This document shows positions 41,495-50,236 of a DNA stretch of 64,000 bases, in pieces. The notes beneath the pieces were generated by a model. That model was not told where the DNA came from and ran no database searches. It saw only the letters and a list, made by a program, of their open reading frames with translations. How positions within the stretch are numbered: the stretch's first letter is position 1; each line of letters begins with the position of its first letter. The stretch comes from CAZRWD01 sp964603785 (GTDB lineage Bacteria > Fermentibacterota > Fermentibacteria > Fermentibacterales > Fermentibacteraceae), in contig CAZRWD010000005.1 of assembly GCA_964603785.1 (NCBI GenBank), positions 62,001 to 126,000 on the forward strand, in the 5' to 3' direction. The position numbers and the translations under genes were made by a program.

Positions 41495-42052
41495 GTGGCA
41501 CTAGACCTTCGTGATCCAAGGCTCTTGCGTTTCTTCCTGGGGCTGGTCCTCCTGGCGGCGCTGGTCTACGTCTACTTCAACTACGTCGCGAAGGACACCA
41601 GGGACGCGATAGCCTCCTCGGAGGACCAGCTGGAGATCAAACAGATGGAGCTGAACCAGCTCCGGTCCCAGACCTCCGAGGACATGGCCGTCATGGCCCA
41701 GCAGATAGAGATGTACGAACAGGAGCTGGAGAGCCTCGACAGGTTCCTCCCCAGGAGCTACAGCCAGGACGACGTGCTCGACCTCCTCACCCGGAAGGCG
41801 TCGAACAGCGGGATCCAGGTGGTCAACCTGAACCCGCTGCCCCCGACCCTCGAGGGCGACTATGCCGTGTACAGCTGGCAGGTAAGGCTCACCGGGAGGT
41901 ATCACAGGCTCGGGGTGTTCTTCGACCAGCTCACTCAGGAGACCATGATGACAGCGGTCTCCGATCTCAACATCCAGCAGCTGAAGGCGGCGGAGGGGAA
42001 GTTCGACAACATCGAGGCTTCCTTCGTCTTCTCCGCCTTCACGCAGCCATAG
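41495..42052 (+). CDS. pilO: Type IV pilus inner-membrane protein PilO
   Basis: A 185-residue bitopic protein: one membrane helix (LLRFFLGLVLLAALVYVYF), a coiled coil (residues 37-85) and a ferredoxin-like domain (SGIQVVNLNP, YSWQVRLTGRYHRLGVFFDQL). This is the standard PilO layout; PilO pairs with PilN in the periplasm. GTG start with GGAGGAGG 7 bases upstream. Confidence 0.88.
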   Translation: MALDLRDPRLLRFFLGLVLLAALVYVYFNYVAKDTRDAIASSEDQLEIKQMELNQLRSQTSEDMAVMAQQIEMYEQELESLDRFLPRSYSQDDVLDLLTRKASNSGIQVVNLNPLPPTLEGDYAVYSWQVRLTGRYHRLGVFFDQLTQETMMTAVSDLNIQQLKAAEGKFDNIEASFVFSAFTQP

Positions 42053-42065
42053 GGGGGTGAGGGAC

Positions 42066-43457
42066 GTGAAGAGAGTCTTCCTGGCCGCCGCCCTGACAGT
42101 CCCCCTGGCTCTCGTCGCCGCGGGGTGCGGTCCCGGTCCCGACCGGACCGGAGAGCCGCTCACCGTCGCAACTCCGCCGGAGAGCGCCGGGCAGCCTGCT
42201 GCCGTGGGCTGGATGGAGGTCGTCGTACCCGGCGGCCCGCCGGCCGACTTCGTTGCGGACGAGGCCGGGGCATGGGCGGTGTATCCCGGCGGCGGAGTCC
42301 TGCGCTGTTCGGCATCCGACGGGCGCTGGACCAGCTACGACCTGGGCGGGGCGATGGTCTCCCCGGTTGATGCGTGCGCTCTCTCGGGAGATCTGTTCGT
42401 CCTCTGCACCGATGCGCTCGTGAGCTTCTCGGAGGAGGGCGAGGCCATTTCCACCCCGCTTCCCGAGGGCTTCGAGCCGGCCGCCGTTGCGCTGGACGGG
42501 GAAGGCGCCCCGTCGGTTCTCTCGGCATCGGGTTCGATAGCCATCCTGGGCTCCGACGGCTGGGACGTCAGGACACCCGACGAACCCGCGGCCGGAGCCG
42601 AGGGGCTTTCGCGCCTGGGTCCCGACTGGGTGTTCACGGCGGGTGAGGATCTCCACAGGTACGACCCCTCCGTGGGGCTGTGGCAGGTCGAGACCATGCC
42701 CGCACCCGGCCCCGTGGCCGTGGCCGGCGGTGCCGTGTTCCTCTCGAGCGGCGGCAGCGTCCTCACGAGGACCGCGCCTGGCGAGTGGTCCGAGGTGATG
42801 AGGGGAAGGCTCTGCGGAACCCTCGCCATCTCGGGCACCCGGGTGATCGACCCTTCGAGGCCGTCCGAGGTCCTTGCCGAGGCCATCCCGATCTCCCCCG
42901 AGCTGGTCGCCGCATGCGGCGACGGGCCGGTCTGGGCGCTGGACTCCGAAGGCGTCCTCGTCTGCGCCGAGCTGGGGCAGATCGAGACCCGCCTGAGCGG
43001 TTTCGACATGCAGAAGATCGAGTGCACCATGGCGGGGCAGACAGGCTCGACCGCCGGAGGCTCCGCCGGGGTCACACCGATGCTCGCAGGCGCCAGCGGC
43101 GCCTTCAGGATATACGAGTCGGTCTCGAGCCGACCGGATCCGTTCACCGAGTTCCCCGCGAGGAGGAGGGACCTCAGGAGGCCCCTCAGCGAGATCTCGA
43201 TAGAGGAGCTCAGACTGGTCGGGATCACCCTCGATCCGGCCGGCGGCGACCAGGCCATGGTGGAGGACATCAACGGCGTGCCCTACATCCTGTACGTCGA
43301 GAGCCAGCTCGCCAACAACACCAGGGTCGCCGAGATAACGTCGAACGAAGTGATAGTCGTACAGGAAGTAACGGTCGACTATGGGCCGGAGAGTGGCGGA
43401 ACCGCCTCCATACCAACTATCTACACGATGCGGCTTCATGAAGAGGGTGGTCTGTGA
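42066..43457 (+). CDS. pilP: PilP-type lipoprotein with large N-terminal propeller-like region
   Basis: A 463-residue lipoprotein (lipobox LVAAGC). Only the last 105 residues match PilP: RDLRRPLSEISIEELRLVGI, then QAMVEDINGVPYILYVE and the final beta strands, the domain that links PilN-PilO to the PilQ secretin. Residues 45-330 instead contain repeated short blades (GAWAVYPGGGVLRC, DLFVLCTDALVSF, PSVLSASGSIAILG, DWVFTAGEDLHRY) like a beta-propeller. Ordinary PilP is under 200 residues. GTG 42066 has the better ribosome-binding site; GTG 42057 is an alternative. Confidence 0.82.
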   Translation: MKRVFLAAALTVPLALVAAGCGPGPDRTGEPLTVATPPESAGQPAAVGWMEVVVPGGPPADFVADEAGAWAVYPGGGVLRCSASDGRWTSYDLGGAMVSPVDACALSGDLFVLCTDALVSFSEEGEAISTPLPEGFEPAAVALDGEGAPSVLSASGSIAILGSDGWDVRTPDEPAAGAEGLSRLGPDWVFTAGEDLHRYDPSVGLWQVETMPAPGPVAVAGGAVFLSSGGSVLTRTAPGEWSEVMRGRLCGTLAISGTRVIDPSRPSEVLAEAIPISPELVAACGDGPVWALDSEGVLVCAELGQIETRLSGFDMQKIECTMAGQTGSTAGGSAGVTPMLAGASGAFRIYESVSSRPDPFTEFPARRRDLRRPLSEISIEELRLVGITLDPAGGDQAMVEDINGVPYILYVESQLANNTRVAEITSNEVIVVQEVTVDYGPESGGTASIPTIYTMRLHEEGGL

Positions 43458-45202
43458 TGAGTAGAAAGCTGTTCATTGCCCTGCTGGTGCTGGCGCTGCC
43501 GGCGGCAGCCTACAGAGTCACCGACATCTCCGTCGAGCCCACGGGCGACAGGACGCTGGTGACCGTGAGTGCCGACGGGCCGGTCACCTACGAGAAGTTC
43601 CTGCTCACCGACCCGATGCGTGTCGTGCTCGACCTCAGCGACGCCGTCCACGCCCTGCCGGCCTCCGACTACACGGTCGGCAGGGGAGGGGTCGCCGGGC
43701 TCCGCACCAGCCAGTACAAGGCCCCGCCCGACGGCATCGTCCGCGTGATAGTCGACATCAACGGCGAGCTGCTGAACTACAGCACCGCCACCGACGGGAA
43801 CAGCCTCACGCTGACCCTCCAGACCAACCCGTCCGGCACGCCCTTCACGGCCTGGTCGGTATCCAGCACGGGCTCCGAGTACCTCTACGCGTCCGGGTCG
43901 GTCGCACCCCTGACCTCTCCGATCGGGTCGGGCGACGAGGGCACCTATGCCTACTCCTCGCAGGGCGTTCGCGTGAGCGAGCCCTGGAGCATGCCCGAGG
44001 ACGGCTTCCCGGTCGAGTGGAGGGGCAGCGGCGGGCGCAGGATAACCGTGGACGTCGTCGAGGCGGACATCAGGACCGTCCTCAGGTCCATCTCCGACGT
44101 CAGCGGCTACAACATCATCCTGCCCGAGGAGTACCAGGCCACGGTCACCGCCAGGCTTCGCAACGTCGGCTGGCGCGACGCGCTCATGGCCATACTCAAC
44201 ACCCAGGACCTGGTGGCAACCCTCGAGGGCTCCAACGTGCTCAGGCTGGTGGAGCGGTCCGAGTTCTACTCGGGGATCAACGACATGGCCTCGAACCGCA
44301 GGGAGCGCCAGAACCTCCAGGATCTCCAGACCGAGGTCTTCGTCATAAGGTACGCCACGGCGGAGGACATCCGGAGCGCCACCTCCACCGTCCTGTCGGA
44401 GCGCGGCCAGGTGTCCATCGACGAGCGGACCAACTCGCTCATCGTGACGGACATCCCCAGGAAGATCGAGGAGATAAGCAGGCTCCTGCCCATCCTCGAC
44501 AGCCCCACGGCCCAGGTCATGATCGAGGCCAAGCTCGTCGAGATCGACGCCTCGGCCAGGCACGAGCTGGGGATCGACTGGGCGGCGGGCAACCTCACAA
44601 GGACCGACGCACTGACGCATGCCGGCGCCCAGGGCTCCCTCGGGGTCGGCGACCCCACGGGCACGATATCCTTCGGAACGGCCACCAACCTCTTCGATCT
44701 CGAAGCCACCCTGGGCTTCCTCGAAGAGGAGAACATGGCCCACATCCTGAGCGAGCCCAGGATCGCCATCATCGACAACATGACGGGATCGGTCCTCTCC
44801 GGGAAGCAGATACCCCTGACGCTCCAGGACGAGGCGGGGAACCCCTACATCCAGCTCTACCAGGTCGGCGTCAGCCTCGAGGTCACGCCCCACATCAACG
44901 CCGACAACAACGTCACTCTCGAGCTGAACCCCATCGTCAGCGAGCTCTCGGGCGAGGCCACGGCGAACAACCAGCCCATCATCCTCACCCAGGAGGCCAA
45001 CACGACGCTGATGATCGACGACGGGGCCACCGCTGTCATCGGCGGCATCATGCGCAGCAAGCAGTCCGAGGTGGAGAGGCGCATCCCCATCCTCGGATAC
45101 ATCCCGATACTCGGCAGGCTGCTGTTCACCTACACCTCGCAGACCACTGACAGCACCGAGCTGATCATCTTCGTCACGCCGCACATCATAAGGCCCTACT
45201 AG
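43457..45202 (+). CDS. pilQ: Type IV pilus secretin PilQ
   Basis: Outer-membrane secretin of 581 residues through which the pilus passes. A signal peptide is followed by an AMIN domain (residues 25-120), an STN/N0 domain near 190-260 (DVVEADIRTVLRSISDVSGY), an N1 domain (VFVIRYATAEDIRSA) and the secretin core (PTAQVMIEAKLVEIDASARH, LEVTPHINADNNVTLEL, LGYIPILGRLLF). Only one AMIN domain is present. It starts inside the stop of the pilP-like gene (TGATG) and ends the pilus operon. Confidence 0.94.
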   Translation: MSRKLFIALLVLALPAAAYRVTDISVEPTGDRTLVTVSADGPVTYEKFLLTDPMRVVLDLSDAVHALPASDYTVGRGGVAGLRTSQYKAPPDGIVRVIVDINGELLNYSTATDGNSLTLTLQTNPSGTPFTAWSVSSTGSEYLYASGSVAPLTSPIGSGDEGTYAYSSQGVRVSEPWSMPEDGFPVEWRGSGGRRITVDVVEADIRTVLRSISDVSGYNIILPEEYQATVTARLRNVGWRDALMAILNTQDLVATLEGSNVLRLVERSEFYSGINDMASNRRERQNLQDLQTEVFVIRYATAEDIRSATSTVLSERGQVSIDERTNSLIVTDIPRKIEEISRLLPILDSPTAQVMIEAKLVEIDASARHELGIDWAAGNLTRTDALTHAGAQGSLGVGDPTGTISFGTATNLFDLEATLGFLEEENMAHILSEPRIAIIDNMTGSVLSGKQIPLTLQDEAGNPYIQLYQVGVSLEVTPHINADNNVTLELNPIVSELSGEATANNQPIILTQEANTTLMIDDGATAVIGGIMRSKQSEVERRIPILGYIPILGRLLFTYTSQTTDSTELIIFVTPHIIRPY

Positions 45203-45206
45203 AGGC

Positions 45207-45725
45207 GTGATCAGGCTGGGGCGGGGAACATGGAAGGGCCGTGTTCTCCGCCCTCCCCCCAGGATGAGGCCGACATCCGGAATGGTCAGATCCGCAGCGC
45301 TGGACATCGCAGGACCCCTGGACGGCATGGTCGTATGGGACCTCTGCTGCGGGAGCGGGGCGTTCGGGCTGGAGTGCCTGAGCGCCGGAGCATCCTCCTG
45401 CGTCTTCGTGGACTCGAGCCGTGACTGCGCATCCTTCGTCAGGGAGACCCTCGGGGCTTTCGGCGCCTCGGACAGGGGGAGGGTCGTCTGCTGCGACGCG
45501 AGGCTGCTCGACATGAGCGGCCTGGCCCCGGCCGACCTCGTCTTCGTCGATCCGCCATACAGGGCCGGATCCCTCCTGGAGTGGGCATTCTCGTTCGACT
45601 GGGGGGGATCGGCTGCCCCGGGAGCCCTCGTCATGGTGGAATCTGCGTCCCGAACGGAGCCCCCGGCGGAATGGAAGACCCGCCGCTACGGCGACACCGG
45701 CCTCTCGTGGAGATTCTTCGGATGA
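45207..45725 (+). CDS. rsmD: 16S rRNA (guanine-966-N2)-methyltransferase RsmD
   Basis: A 172-residue methyltransferase. N-terminal GTWKGRVLRPPP and RPTSGMVRSAALDI are RsmD signatures, followed by the SAM motif VWDLCCGSGAFGLECL and the catalytic DPPYRAG near residue 115. rsmD-coaD adjacency is conserved in many bacteria; here they share the junction ATGA. The pilQ stop lies 4 bases upstream. Confidence 0.93.
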   Translation: MIRLGRGTWKGRVLRPPPRMRPTSGMVRSAALDIAGPLDGMVVWDLCCGSGAFGLECLSAGASSCVFVDSSRDCASFVRETLGAFGASDRGRVVCCDARLLDMSGLAPADLVFVDPPYRAGSLLEWAFSFDWGGSAAPGALVMVESASRTEPPAEWKTRRYGDTGLSWRFFG

Positions 45726-46231
45726 GGCCGCTCGCGGTCTACCCGGGCACCTTCGATCCCGTGACGCTGGGTCACGTAGACATCGCCGCATGCGCGCGGC
45801 GCCTCTTCCCTCCCCTCCGCGTGGCCGTGGTGGAGAGGAGTTCGAAACCCCTCCTCCTGCCGGCGGCGGAGAGGGTCGAACTCGTGAGGGGCTCCCTGGA
45901 GGAGTGCGGACTCGAGGGGGTGGAGGTCGACCTCTTCGACGGCCTTCTCGTCGACTACATGAAGAGGGTCGGCGCCTCGATCTACATCAGGGGCCTGAGG
46001 GCCATCTCCGACTTCGAGTACGAGTTCCAGATGCAGCTGATGAACCGCAAGCTCGCTCCCGAGATCACGGGGGTCTACCTGATGCCCTCCGAGAACAACA
46101 TGTATCTCTCCTCGACGATGGTCAGGGAGATCGCCGCCAACGGAGGGGGGCTCTCGACCCTGGTCTCGCCATGCGTCGAGAAGGCTCTGAGACGGATGTT
46201 CGGCGGAAGGCCGCGACGGGAAGGATCATGA
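45722..46231 (+). CDS. coaD: Phosphopantetheine adenylyltransferase
   Basis: A 169-residue nucleotidyltransferase of coenzyme A synthesis. YPGTFDPVTLGHVDI carries the TxGH motif, IRGLRAISDFEYEFQM is the substrate-binding segment, and YLSSTMVREIA is the ISSTxVR motif. Length is normal. Overlaps rsmD and the aminotransferase gene (ATGA at both ends). Confidence 0.96.
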   Translation: MRPLAVYPGTFDPVTLGHVDIAACARRLFPPLRVAVVERSSKPLLLPAAERVELVRGSLEECGLEGVEVDLFDGLLVDYMKRVGASIYIRGLRAISDFEYEFQMQLMNRKLAPEITGVYLMPSENNMYLSSTMVREIAANGGGLSTLVSPCVEKALRRMFGGRPRREGS

Positions 46232-47397
46232 ACTACTCCAGACTGGTCGAATCGCTCGAGCCCTCCGCGACCCTGCAGCTCACGGCGAGGGCGAAGGAGC
46301 TCGCGAGACAGGGCCGCGACATCATCTCGCTCTCGGCGGGGCAGCCGGACTTCCCCACGCCGCGGGCGGCGGTCGAGGCCGCCATAAGGGCGATGGGGCA
46401 GGGCCAGACGGGCTACACGCCCACGCCGGGCATCCCGGAGCTGAGGGAGGCCGTGGCGGAGGAGACCTCGAGGCGCAGGCGCATCCAGTTCACCGCGGCG
46501 AACGTAGTTGTCAGCTGCGGTGCCAAGCACAGCATAGCCAACCTCCTGCTGTCGGTGTTGAATCCCGGCGACGCCGTCCTCATCCCCAGGCCGTACTGGG
46601 TCAGCTATCCCGAGATGGTGAAGCTGGCCGGGGGGGTGCCCGTCTTCCCCGCCTCCGGCAATGCGCTGATCACCGCCGGGGATGTCAGGACGGCCCACGA
46701 GGACGGTGCCAGGGGCGTCATCCTGAACTCACCGGGGAACCCGACCGGATGCGTCTACACGGCGGAGGAGGCGGCCGGGCTGGCTGCGGCGCTCGAGGAG
46801 ACCGGCATGTGGGCGATATCCGACGACATCTACGAGGACCTGGTCTATTCCGGCGGATCCGCCGACCACGTCCTCGACCACGCACCCGGGCTGTCGGAGC
46901 GCCTGGCGGTGGTGTCCGGGGTCTCCAAGACGTACGCGATGACCGGATGGAGGATAGGCTGGGCCGTAGTCCCCCAGCCCTGGGCGAAGCTCGCCACGAG
47001 GGTCCAGGAGCACACCACATCCAATCCGTGCTCCATCTCGCAGTGGGCCGCGCTGGCGGTCATCTCCGGGGCGGCCGAGGACGACAGGCTGAGGATGCTG
47101 GAAGCCTTCGGCAGGCGGAGGGACCTTGTCTGCGGCCTCCTCTCCGAGTCTCCGTCCCTGTCGTTCGAGAGACCCGGCGGGGCCTTCTACGTGTTCGCGA
47201 AGTACGACTACCCGGGAGATCCCGGCAGCTCCGCGCTCTGCACCCGGCTTCTCGAGGAGGCCGGGCTGGCAGTCATCCCGGGAGCCGCCTTCGGCAGCGA
47301 GGGATTCCTCAGGCTTTCCTTCGCGGCGTCGGACGTCGATATTAGGGAGGGTGTGAAGCGCCTCCGCTCGTTCCTCGAGAAAGGCAGTGCGGGATGA
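46228..47397 (+). CDS. Class I aspartate/aromatic aminotransferase
   Basis: PLP-dependent fold-type I aminotransferase of 389 residues. Typical motifs: SLSAGQPDFPTP near residue 35, NSPGNPTGCVYT near 170, the PLP lysine in SGVSKTYAMTGWRIGWA near 235, and the substrate-binding Arg in FLRLSFAAS. Closest in style to AspB-type aspartate or prephenate aminotransferases; exact substrate not decidable. Overlaps neighbours on both sides (ATGA). Confidence 0.9.
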   Translation: MNYSRLVESLEPSATLQLTARAKELARQGRDIISLSAGQPDFPTPRAAVEAAIRAMGQGQTGYTPTPGIPELREAVAEETSRRRRIQFTAANVVVSCGAKHSIANLLLSVLNPGDAVLIPRPYWVSYPEMVKLAGGVPVFPASGNALITAGDVRTAHEDGARGVILNSPGNPTGCVYTAEEAAGLAAALEETGMWAISDDIYEDLVYSGGSADHVLDHAPGLSERLAVVSGVSKTYAMTGWRIGWAVVPQPWAKLATRVQEHTTSNPCSISQWAALAVISGAAEDDRLRMLEAFGRRRDLVCGLLSESPSLSFERPGGAFYVFAKYDYPGDPGSSALCTRLLEEAGLAVIPGAAFGSEGFLRLSFAASDVDIREGVKRLRSFLEKGSAG

Positions 47398-47813
47398 TCG
47401 TAGCCTGTCCGAACTGCGGGAAGAAGTACCAGGTTCCCGACGAGAAGCTGGGCGGGGGTTCCCGTCGCCTTCGTTGCAGGAACTGCTCCGAGGTCTTCAC
47501 GGTCTCCGCCACGGGGGCCGACAGAAGGGCGCCGCAGAAGGACGAACCCGCCGAGGAGAGCTCGGTGACGAGGGCTCGCAGGCTGGCCAGGGTCCTGGCC
47601 AGCGACATGGTCGTCTACAACCGCGACCTGGTCGAGAAGTCCCGCCGTGACGGGAACCTCCTCGAGGTGATGAGGGCGGAGGTGGACAGGTCCTGGCAGC
47701 TCTGGAAGTCGCGATTCCCGAACGAGAGCATCGACCGCGCAGACATCTTCCGCGACGCGCTGAACGACGTGCTGGCCGGCGGTGCTGACGACTTCAGCAG
47801 CTGGGAGCCGTAG
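47394..47813 (+). CDS. Zinc-ribbon (MJ0042-type) domain protein
   Basis: A 139-residue protein. The N-terminal 40 residues form a zinc ribbon (ACPNCGKKYQVPDEKL, then LRCRNCSEVFTV) of the MJ0042 type. The C-terminal half is helical (ARRLARVLASDMVVYNRDLV, DIFRDALNDVLAGG) with no further motif. Often encoded near regulators or membrane proteins; function unknown. Overlaps the aminotransferase gene and the convergent gmhA-like gene. Confidence 0.75.
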   Translation: MIVACPNCGKKYQVPDEKLGGGSRRLRCRNCSEVFTVSATGADRRAPQKDEPAEESSVTRARRLARVLASDMVVYNRDLVEKSRRDGNLLEVMRAEVDRSWQLWKSRFPNESIDRADIFRDALNDVLAGGADDFSSWEP

Positions 47814-48390
47814 CCCCCGGTCCCGTCTCCGCCGCCATCTGATCCCTCACGCACCTGAACACGATGTGCGCGAGGATGAGGTGCACATCCTCGATCATCT
47901 GCATGTCGTCGCAGGGAACTATTATCGACTCGGCCGCCACGGCTGCGGCCTCCCCCCCGTCGAAGCCCGAGAACAGCACGGTCCTTGCCCCGGCCTCGTT
48001 CGCCAGCCGCAGGGCGTTTATCACGTTCGGGCTCCTGCCGCTCCCCGAGAGGCCGATGACCACGTCGCCGGCCTCGACGAAGTTGCGGAGCTGCTCGCCG
48101 AAGGTGTTCGTGTAGTCCGTGTCGTTCGCCCATGCGGTGAGGAGGGGCATGCTGTCCGCAAGGGAGACCGCCCTGAGCCTCCTCCTCCCGGGAGCCGCCG
48201 TCCCCTTGGCCAGGTCGCAGACGAAATGCCCGGAGGTGGCCGACCCGCCGCCGTTGCCGAAGACGAAGACGGTCCGGCCCAGGCGCCAGGCGTCCAGGAT
48301 GACCTCCGTCACCCGGCCTATCTCGGACGGGGGGATCTTCAGCACGAGGCTGCTCACCCCGTCCAGGTACGATCTTATGAAGTCGAGCAT
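47794..48390 (-). CDS. gmhA: Phosphoheptose isomerase (GmhA-like, SIS domain)
   Basis: A 198-residue SIS-domain protein. VFVFGNGGGSATSGHFVCDL and LSGSGRSPNVINAL are the phosphosugar-binding segments, and VHLILAHIVF is the conserved C-terminal helix. GmhA converts sedoheptulose 7-phosphate to D-glycero-D-manno-heptose 7-phosphate for surface sugars. The adjacent nucleotidyltransferase-like gene fits such a pathway. Three bases separate the two genes. Confidence 0.85.
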   Translation of the reverse strand: MLDFIRSYLDGVSSLVLKIPPSEIGRVTEVILDAWRLGRTVFVFGNGGGSATSGHFVCDLAKGTAAPGRRRLRAVSLADSMPLLTAWANDTDYTNTFGEQLRNFVEAGDVVIGLSGSGRSPNVINALRLANEAGARTVLFSGFDGGEAAAVAAESIIVPCDDMQMIEDVHLILAHIVFRCVRDQMAAETGPGATAPSC

Positions 48391-48393
48391 GTC

Positions 48394-49215
48394 CTACCTT
48401 CCGAAAACTCCGAGGTACTTGTCCGTCTTGACGGTTCCGCAGGGCACCCGTGCCCCTGCGAGGACGAGGGAGTTCCGCATCGTGCACCCCTCCTCGACAT
48501 GGGCGCGCTCCATCACGACGCAGTCGGTGAGCTCGCAGCCATCGCCTACCACGGCTCCGCCTGCGACCCAGCAGGATCCACGCAGGACCGCCCCCCGGCC
48601 GAGGGATGCATCCTCCACGAGAACCCTGTCCGCCCCCGCATGATTCCCGGGGAGGGACTCGTCCGCGCCTGTCAGCATGTCATGGCAGAGGAGAAGATAG
48701 TCCTCCCACCTGCCGAGGATCCTGGCGTAGGAGGCGAGGATGTCCGAATGCACTCGCGCACCTGCCTGGAGGATACGGGCGAGCATCTCCGAAGGGCTCG
48801 AAGCGGGCTCCGGGGGGATGGCCCGGACGGCTCCGGACCCCATGAGCCAGACTCCGGAATCCCGGATGTTGGTTTCCGTTCCCGCCGAACCCCCCGCCTC
48901 GGAGACCCTTCCGTCGGGCATGGTCAGCAGGGCGGCCGTCGGAAGGTCTCCCGGGAATGCCGCTATGACGAGATCGGATCCCATGTATTCCATCGCGGCC
49001 AGCATCGCTCCGGGATCGAAACGCCTGCACCCGGTTCCGTGGATGACGAGGAGAGGTCCGGAGTCCCATCCCCGAAGGTTCCCGATGTCGCCTTCCACGA
49101 GCTCGAGACCGGCACGTCCGAGGAATGCGGATTCCCTGCCGAGCAGGGTGGAGCCTCCCGGCACGCGGCAGGACGCCCCGGTGCAGGGCGGCGAGTCGCT
49201 CCAGTCGGGGAGCAT
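48394..49215 (-). CDS. Degenerate sugar nucleotidyltransferase with beta-helix tail
   Basis: A 273-residue protein. The middle (GPLLVIHGTGCRRFDPGAML, LVIAAFPGDLPTAALL, NIRDSGVWLMGSGAVRAIP) resembles sugar-phosphate nucleotidyltransferases, and the C-terminus has left-handed beta-helix repeats (SLGRGAVLRGSCWVAGGAVV, CVVMERAHVEEGCTM). The N-terminal Gly-rich nucleotide loop is missing and the usual metal-binding Asp is replaced (HGTG). It may be inactive or regulatory. Start ATG overlaps the methyltransferase stop (TGATG). Confidence 0.65.
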   Translation of the reverse strand: MLPDWSDSPPCTGASCRVPGGSTLLGRESAFLGRAGLELVEGDIGNLRGWDSGPLLVIHGTGCRRFDPGAMLAAMEYMGSDLVIAAFPGDLPTAALLTMPDGRVSEAGGSAGTETNIRDSGVWLMGSGAVRAIPPEPASSPSEMLARILQAGARVHSDILASYARILGRWEDYLLLCHDMLTGADESLPGNHAGADRVLVEDASLGRGAVLRGSCWVAGGAVVGDGCELTDCVVMERAHVEEGCTMRNSLVLAGARVPCGTVKTDKYLGVFGR

Positions 49216-50168
49216 CAGACAGTGCGTCGCCGAACACCTCCAGGGACGGCGTACCTGATCAGCCCGTTGCCGAGGCCGATCCCCGCCGATACCGCGTAGA
49301 GGACCCTCTGCAGGCCCAGTCTGAAGTATGCGATTCGGAAGGCGCGCTCCAGCGGCGATCCCACCGCGGTCTCAGGGGGGGAGACCCTCCTGCGGATCTC
49401 GCCGTAGTTGCCCGACTGCCTGCCGGTGATCTCGTAACCGGCCTTTTCGAGGACCGCATCCAGGGTTCTGGGCGAGAAGAAGTAGAGGTGTGCCGGAACC
49501 GCGTCCGGCTCTATCGAGCCCGTCCGCCTTCCCCTGAGGACGGCCTGGAGCGACTCCTCCCAGTGGGTCAGCTCCCAGGGGCACTGCACGACGAGGACCC
49601 CGCCGGGTCTCAGGAGCTCGGAGACTCTCGACAGGGTCTCGAACGGCCTGTGGAGGTGCTCGAGGACATCCAGCATGAGGACGGCGTCGAAGCTCCGCAA
49701 GGGCAGGGGGGCGTCCTCGACCCTGCCCGTGTGGACCCGGAGGCCGAGCCTGTCCGCGGCGTAGCCGGCAGCCAGGGGGCTGACCTCCACTCCCTCCACG
49801 TCCCAGCCCGCGCGCCGCAGATGGTCCAGCAGGAAGCCGTGTGCGCAGCCTACCTCGAGCAGCCGCCTGCCCGTGAGCACCCGCCCGGAGAGGTCCCTCG
49901 CCCGACGGTCGAAGATGTCATCGAACACGGTCCTGTAGCGCATGAAGGTGGACTCGTAGCCGTGGTAGCCGACGGAGCCCCCGTCGTAGTATTCCTCCGC
50001 GTACATCTCCTCGAGGGAGGCCTCCACGGGCCTCTCCGACAGGTGGACCAGGCCGCAGACGGAGCACCTCCTCACCGGCCAGGACTTCCAGACGCCCAGC
50101 AGGCGTCCCTCGTCCGAGCCGCAGAGGACGCAGCTCACAGCCTCCCTCTCCAGGTCCCGCCAACGCAT
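49215..50168 (-). CDS. SAM-dependent methyltransferase with N-terminal zinc motif
   Basis: A 317-residue protein. The N-terminus has two CxxC pairs (SCVLCGSD, RRCSVCGLVH), a zinc-binding start common in C-methyl- and SAM-transferases acting on sugars. RRLLEVGCAHGFLLDHLRRAG is SAM motif I and LMLDVLEHLHRPF motif II, with a C-terminal domain of unknown fold. ATG 50168 lacks a ribosome-binding site but lies 7-8 bases after a -10 element, suggesting leaderless translation; TTG 50204 is an alternative. First gene of the gmhA cluster. Confidence 0.8.
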   Translation of the reverse strand: MRWRDLEREAVSCVLCGSDEGRLLGVWKSWPVRRCSVCGLVHLSERPVEASLEEMYAEEYYDGGSVGYHGYESTFMRYRTVFDDIFDRRARDLSGRVLTGRRLLEVGCAHGFLLDHLRRAGWDVEGVEVSPLAAGYAADRLGLRVHTGRVEDAPLPLRSFDAVLMLDVLEHLHRPFETLSRVSELLRPGGVLVVQCPWELTHWEESLQAVLRGRRTGSIEPDAVPAHLYFFSPRTLDAVLEKAGYEITGRQSGNYGEIRRRVSPPETAVGSPLERAFRIAYFRLGLQRVLYAVSAGIGLGNGLIRYAVPGGVRRRTV

Positions 50169-50175
50169 GCGGGCA

Positions 50176-50204
50176 CAGCTAACACGCCGATGTCCGCGGG
50201 TCAA
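50176..50204 (-). promoter_or_regulatory. Promoter of the methyltransferase-gmhA cluster
   Basis: On the minus strand TTGACC (50204-50199) and TAGCTG (50181-50176) lie 17 bases apart. The predicted start falls one or two bases before ATG 50168, suggesting a leaderless mRNA. It sits back to back with the rpoD promoter. Confidence 0.45.
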
Positions 50205-50207
50205 CCC

Positions 50208-50236
50208 TTGACAAACCGTCCGGGATCGTTGACAAT
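50208..50236 (+). promoter_or_regulatory. Promoter of the rpoD-type sigma gene
   Basis: A consensus TTGACA (50208-50213) and GACAAT (50231-50236) are separated by 17 bases. The leader to the sigma gene is then about 180 bases and contains a GC-rich hairpin near 50345-50365. A second TTGACA at 50229 has no good -10 partner. Confidence 0.5.

Noticed and set aside
47782..49299. 505-codon plus-strand frame opposite the gmhA cluster
   Set aside because: Covers parts of three real minus-strand genes and has low-complexity content; not a gene.
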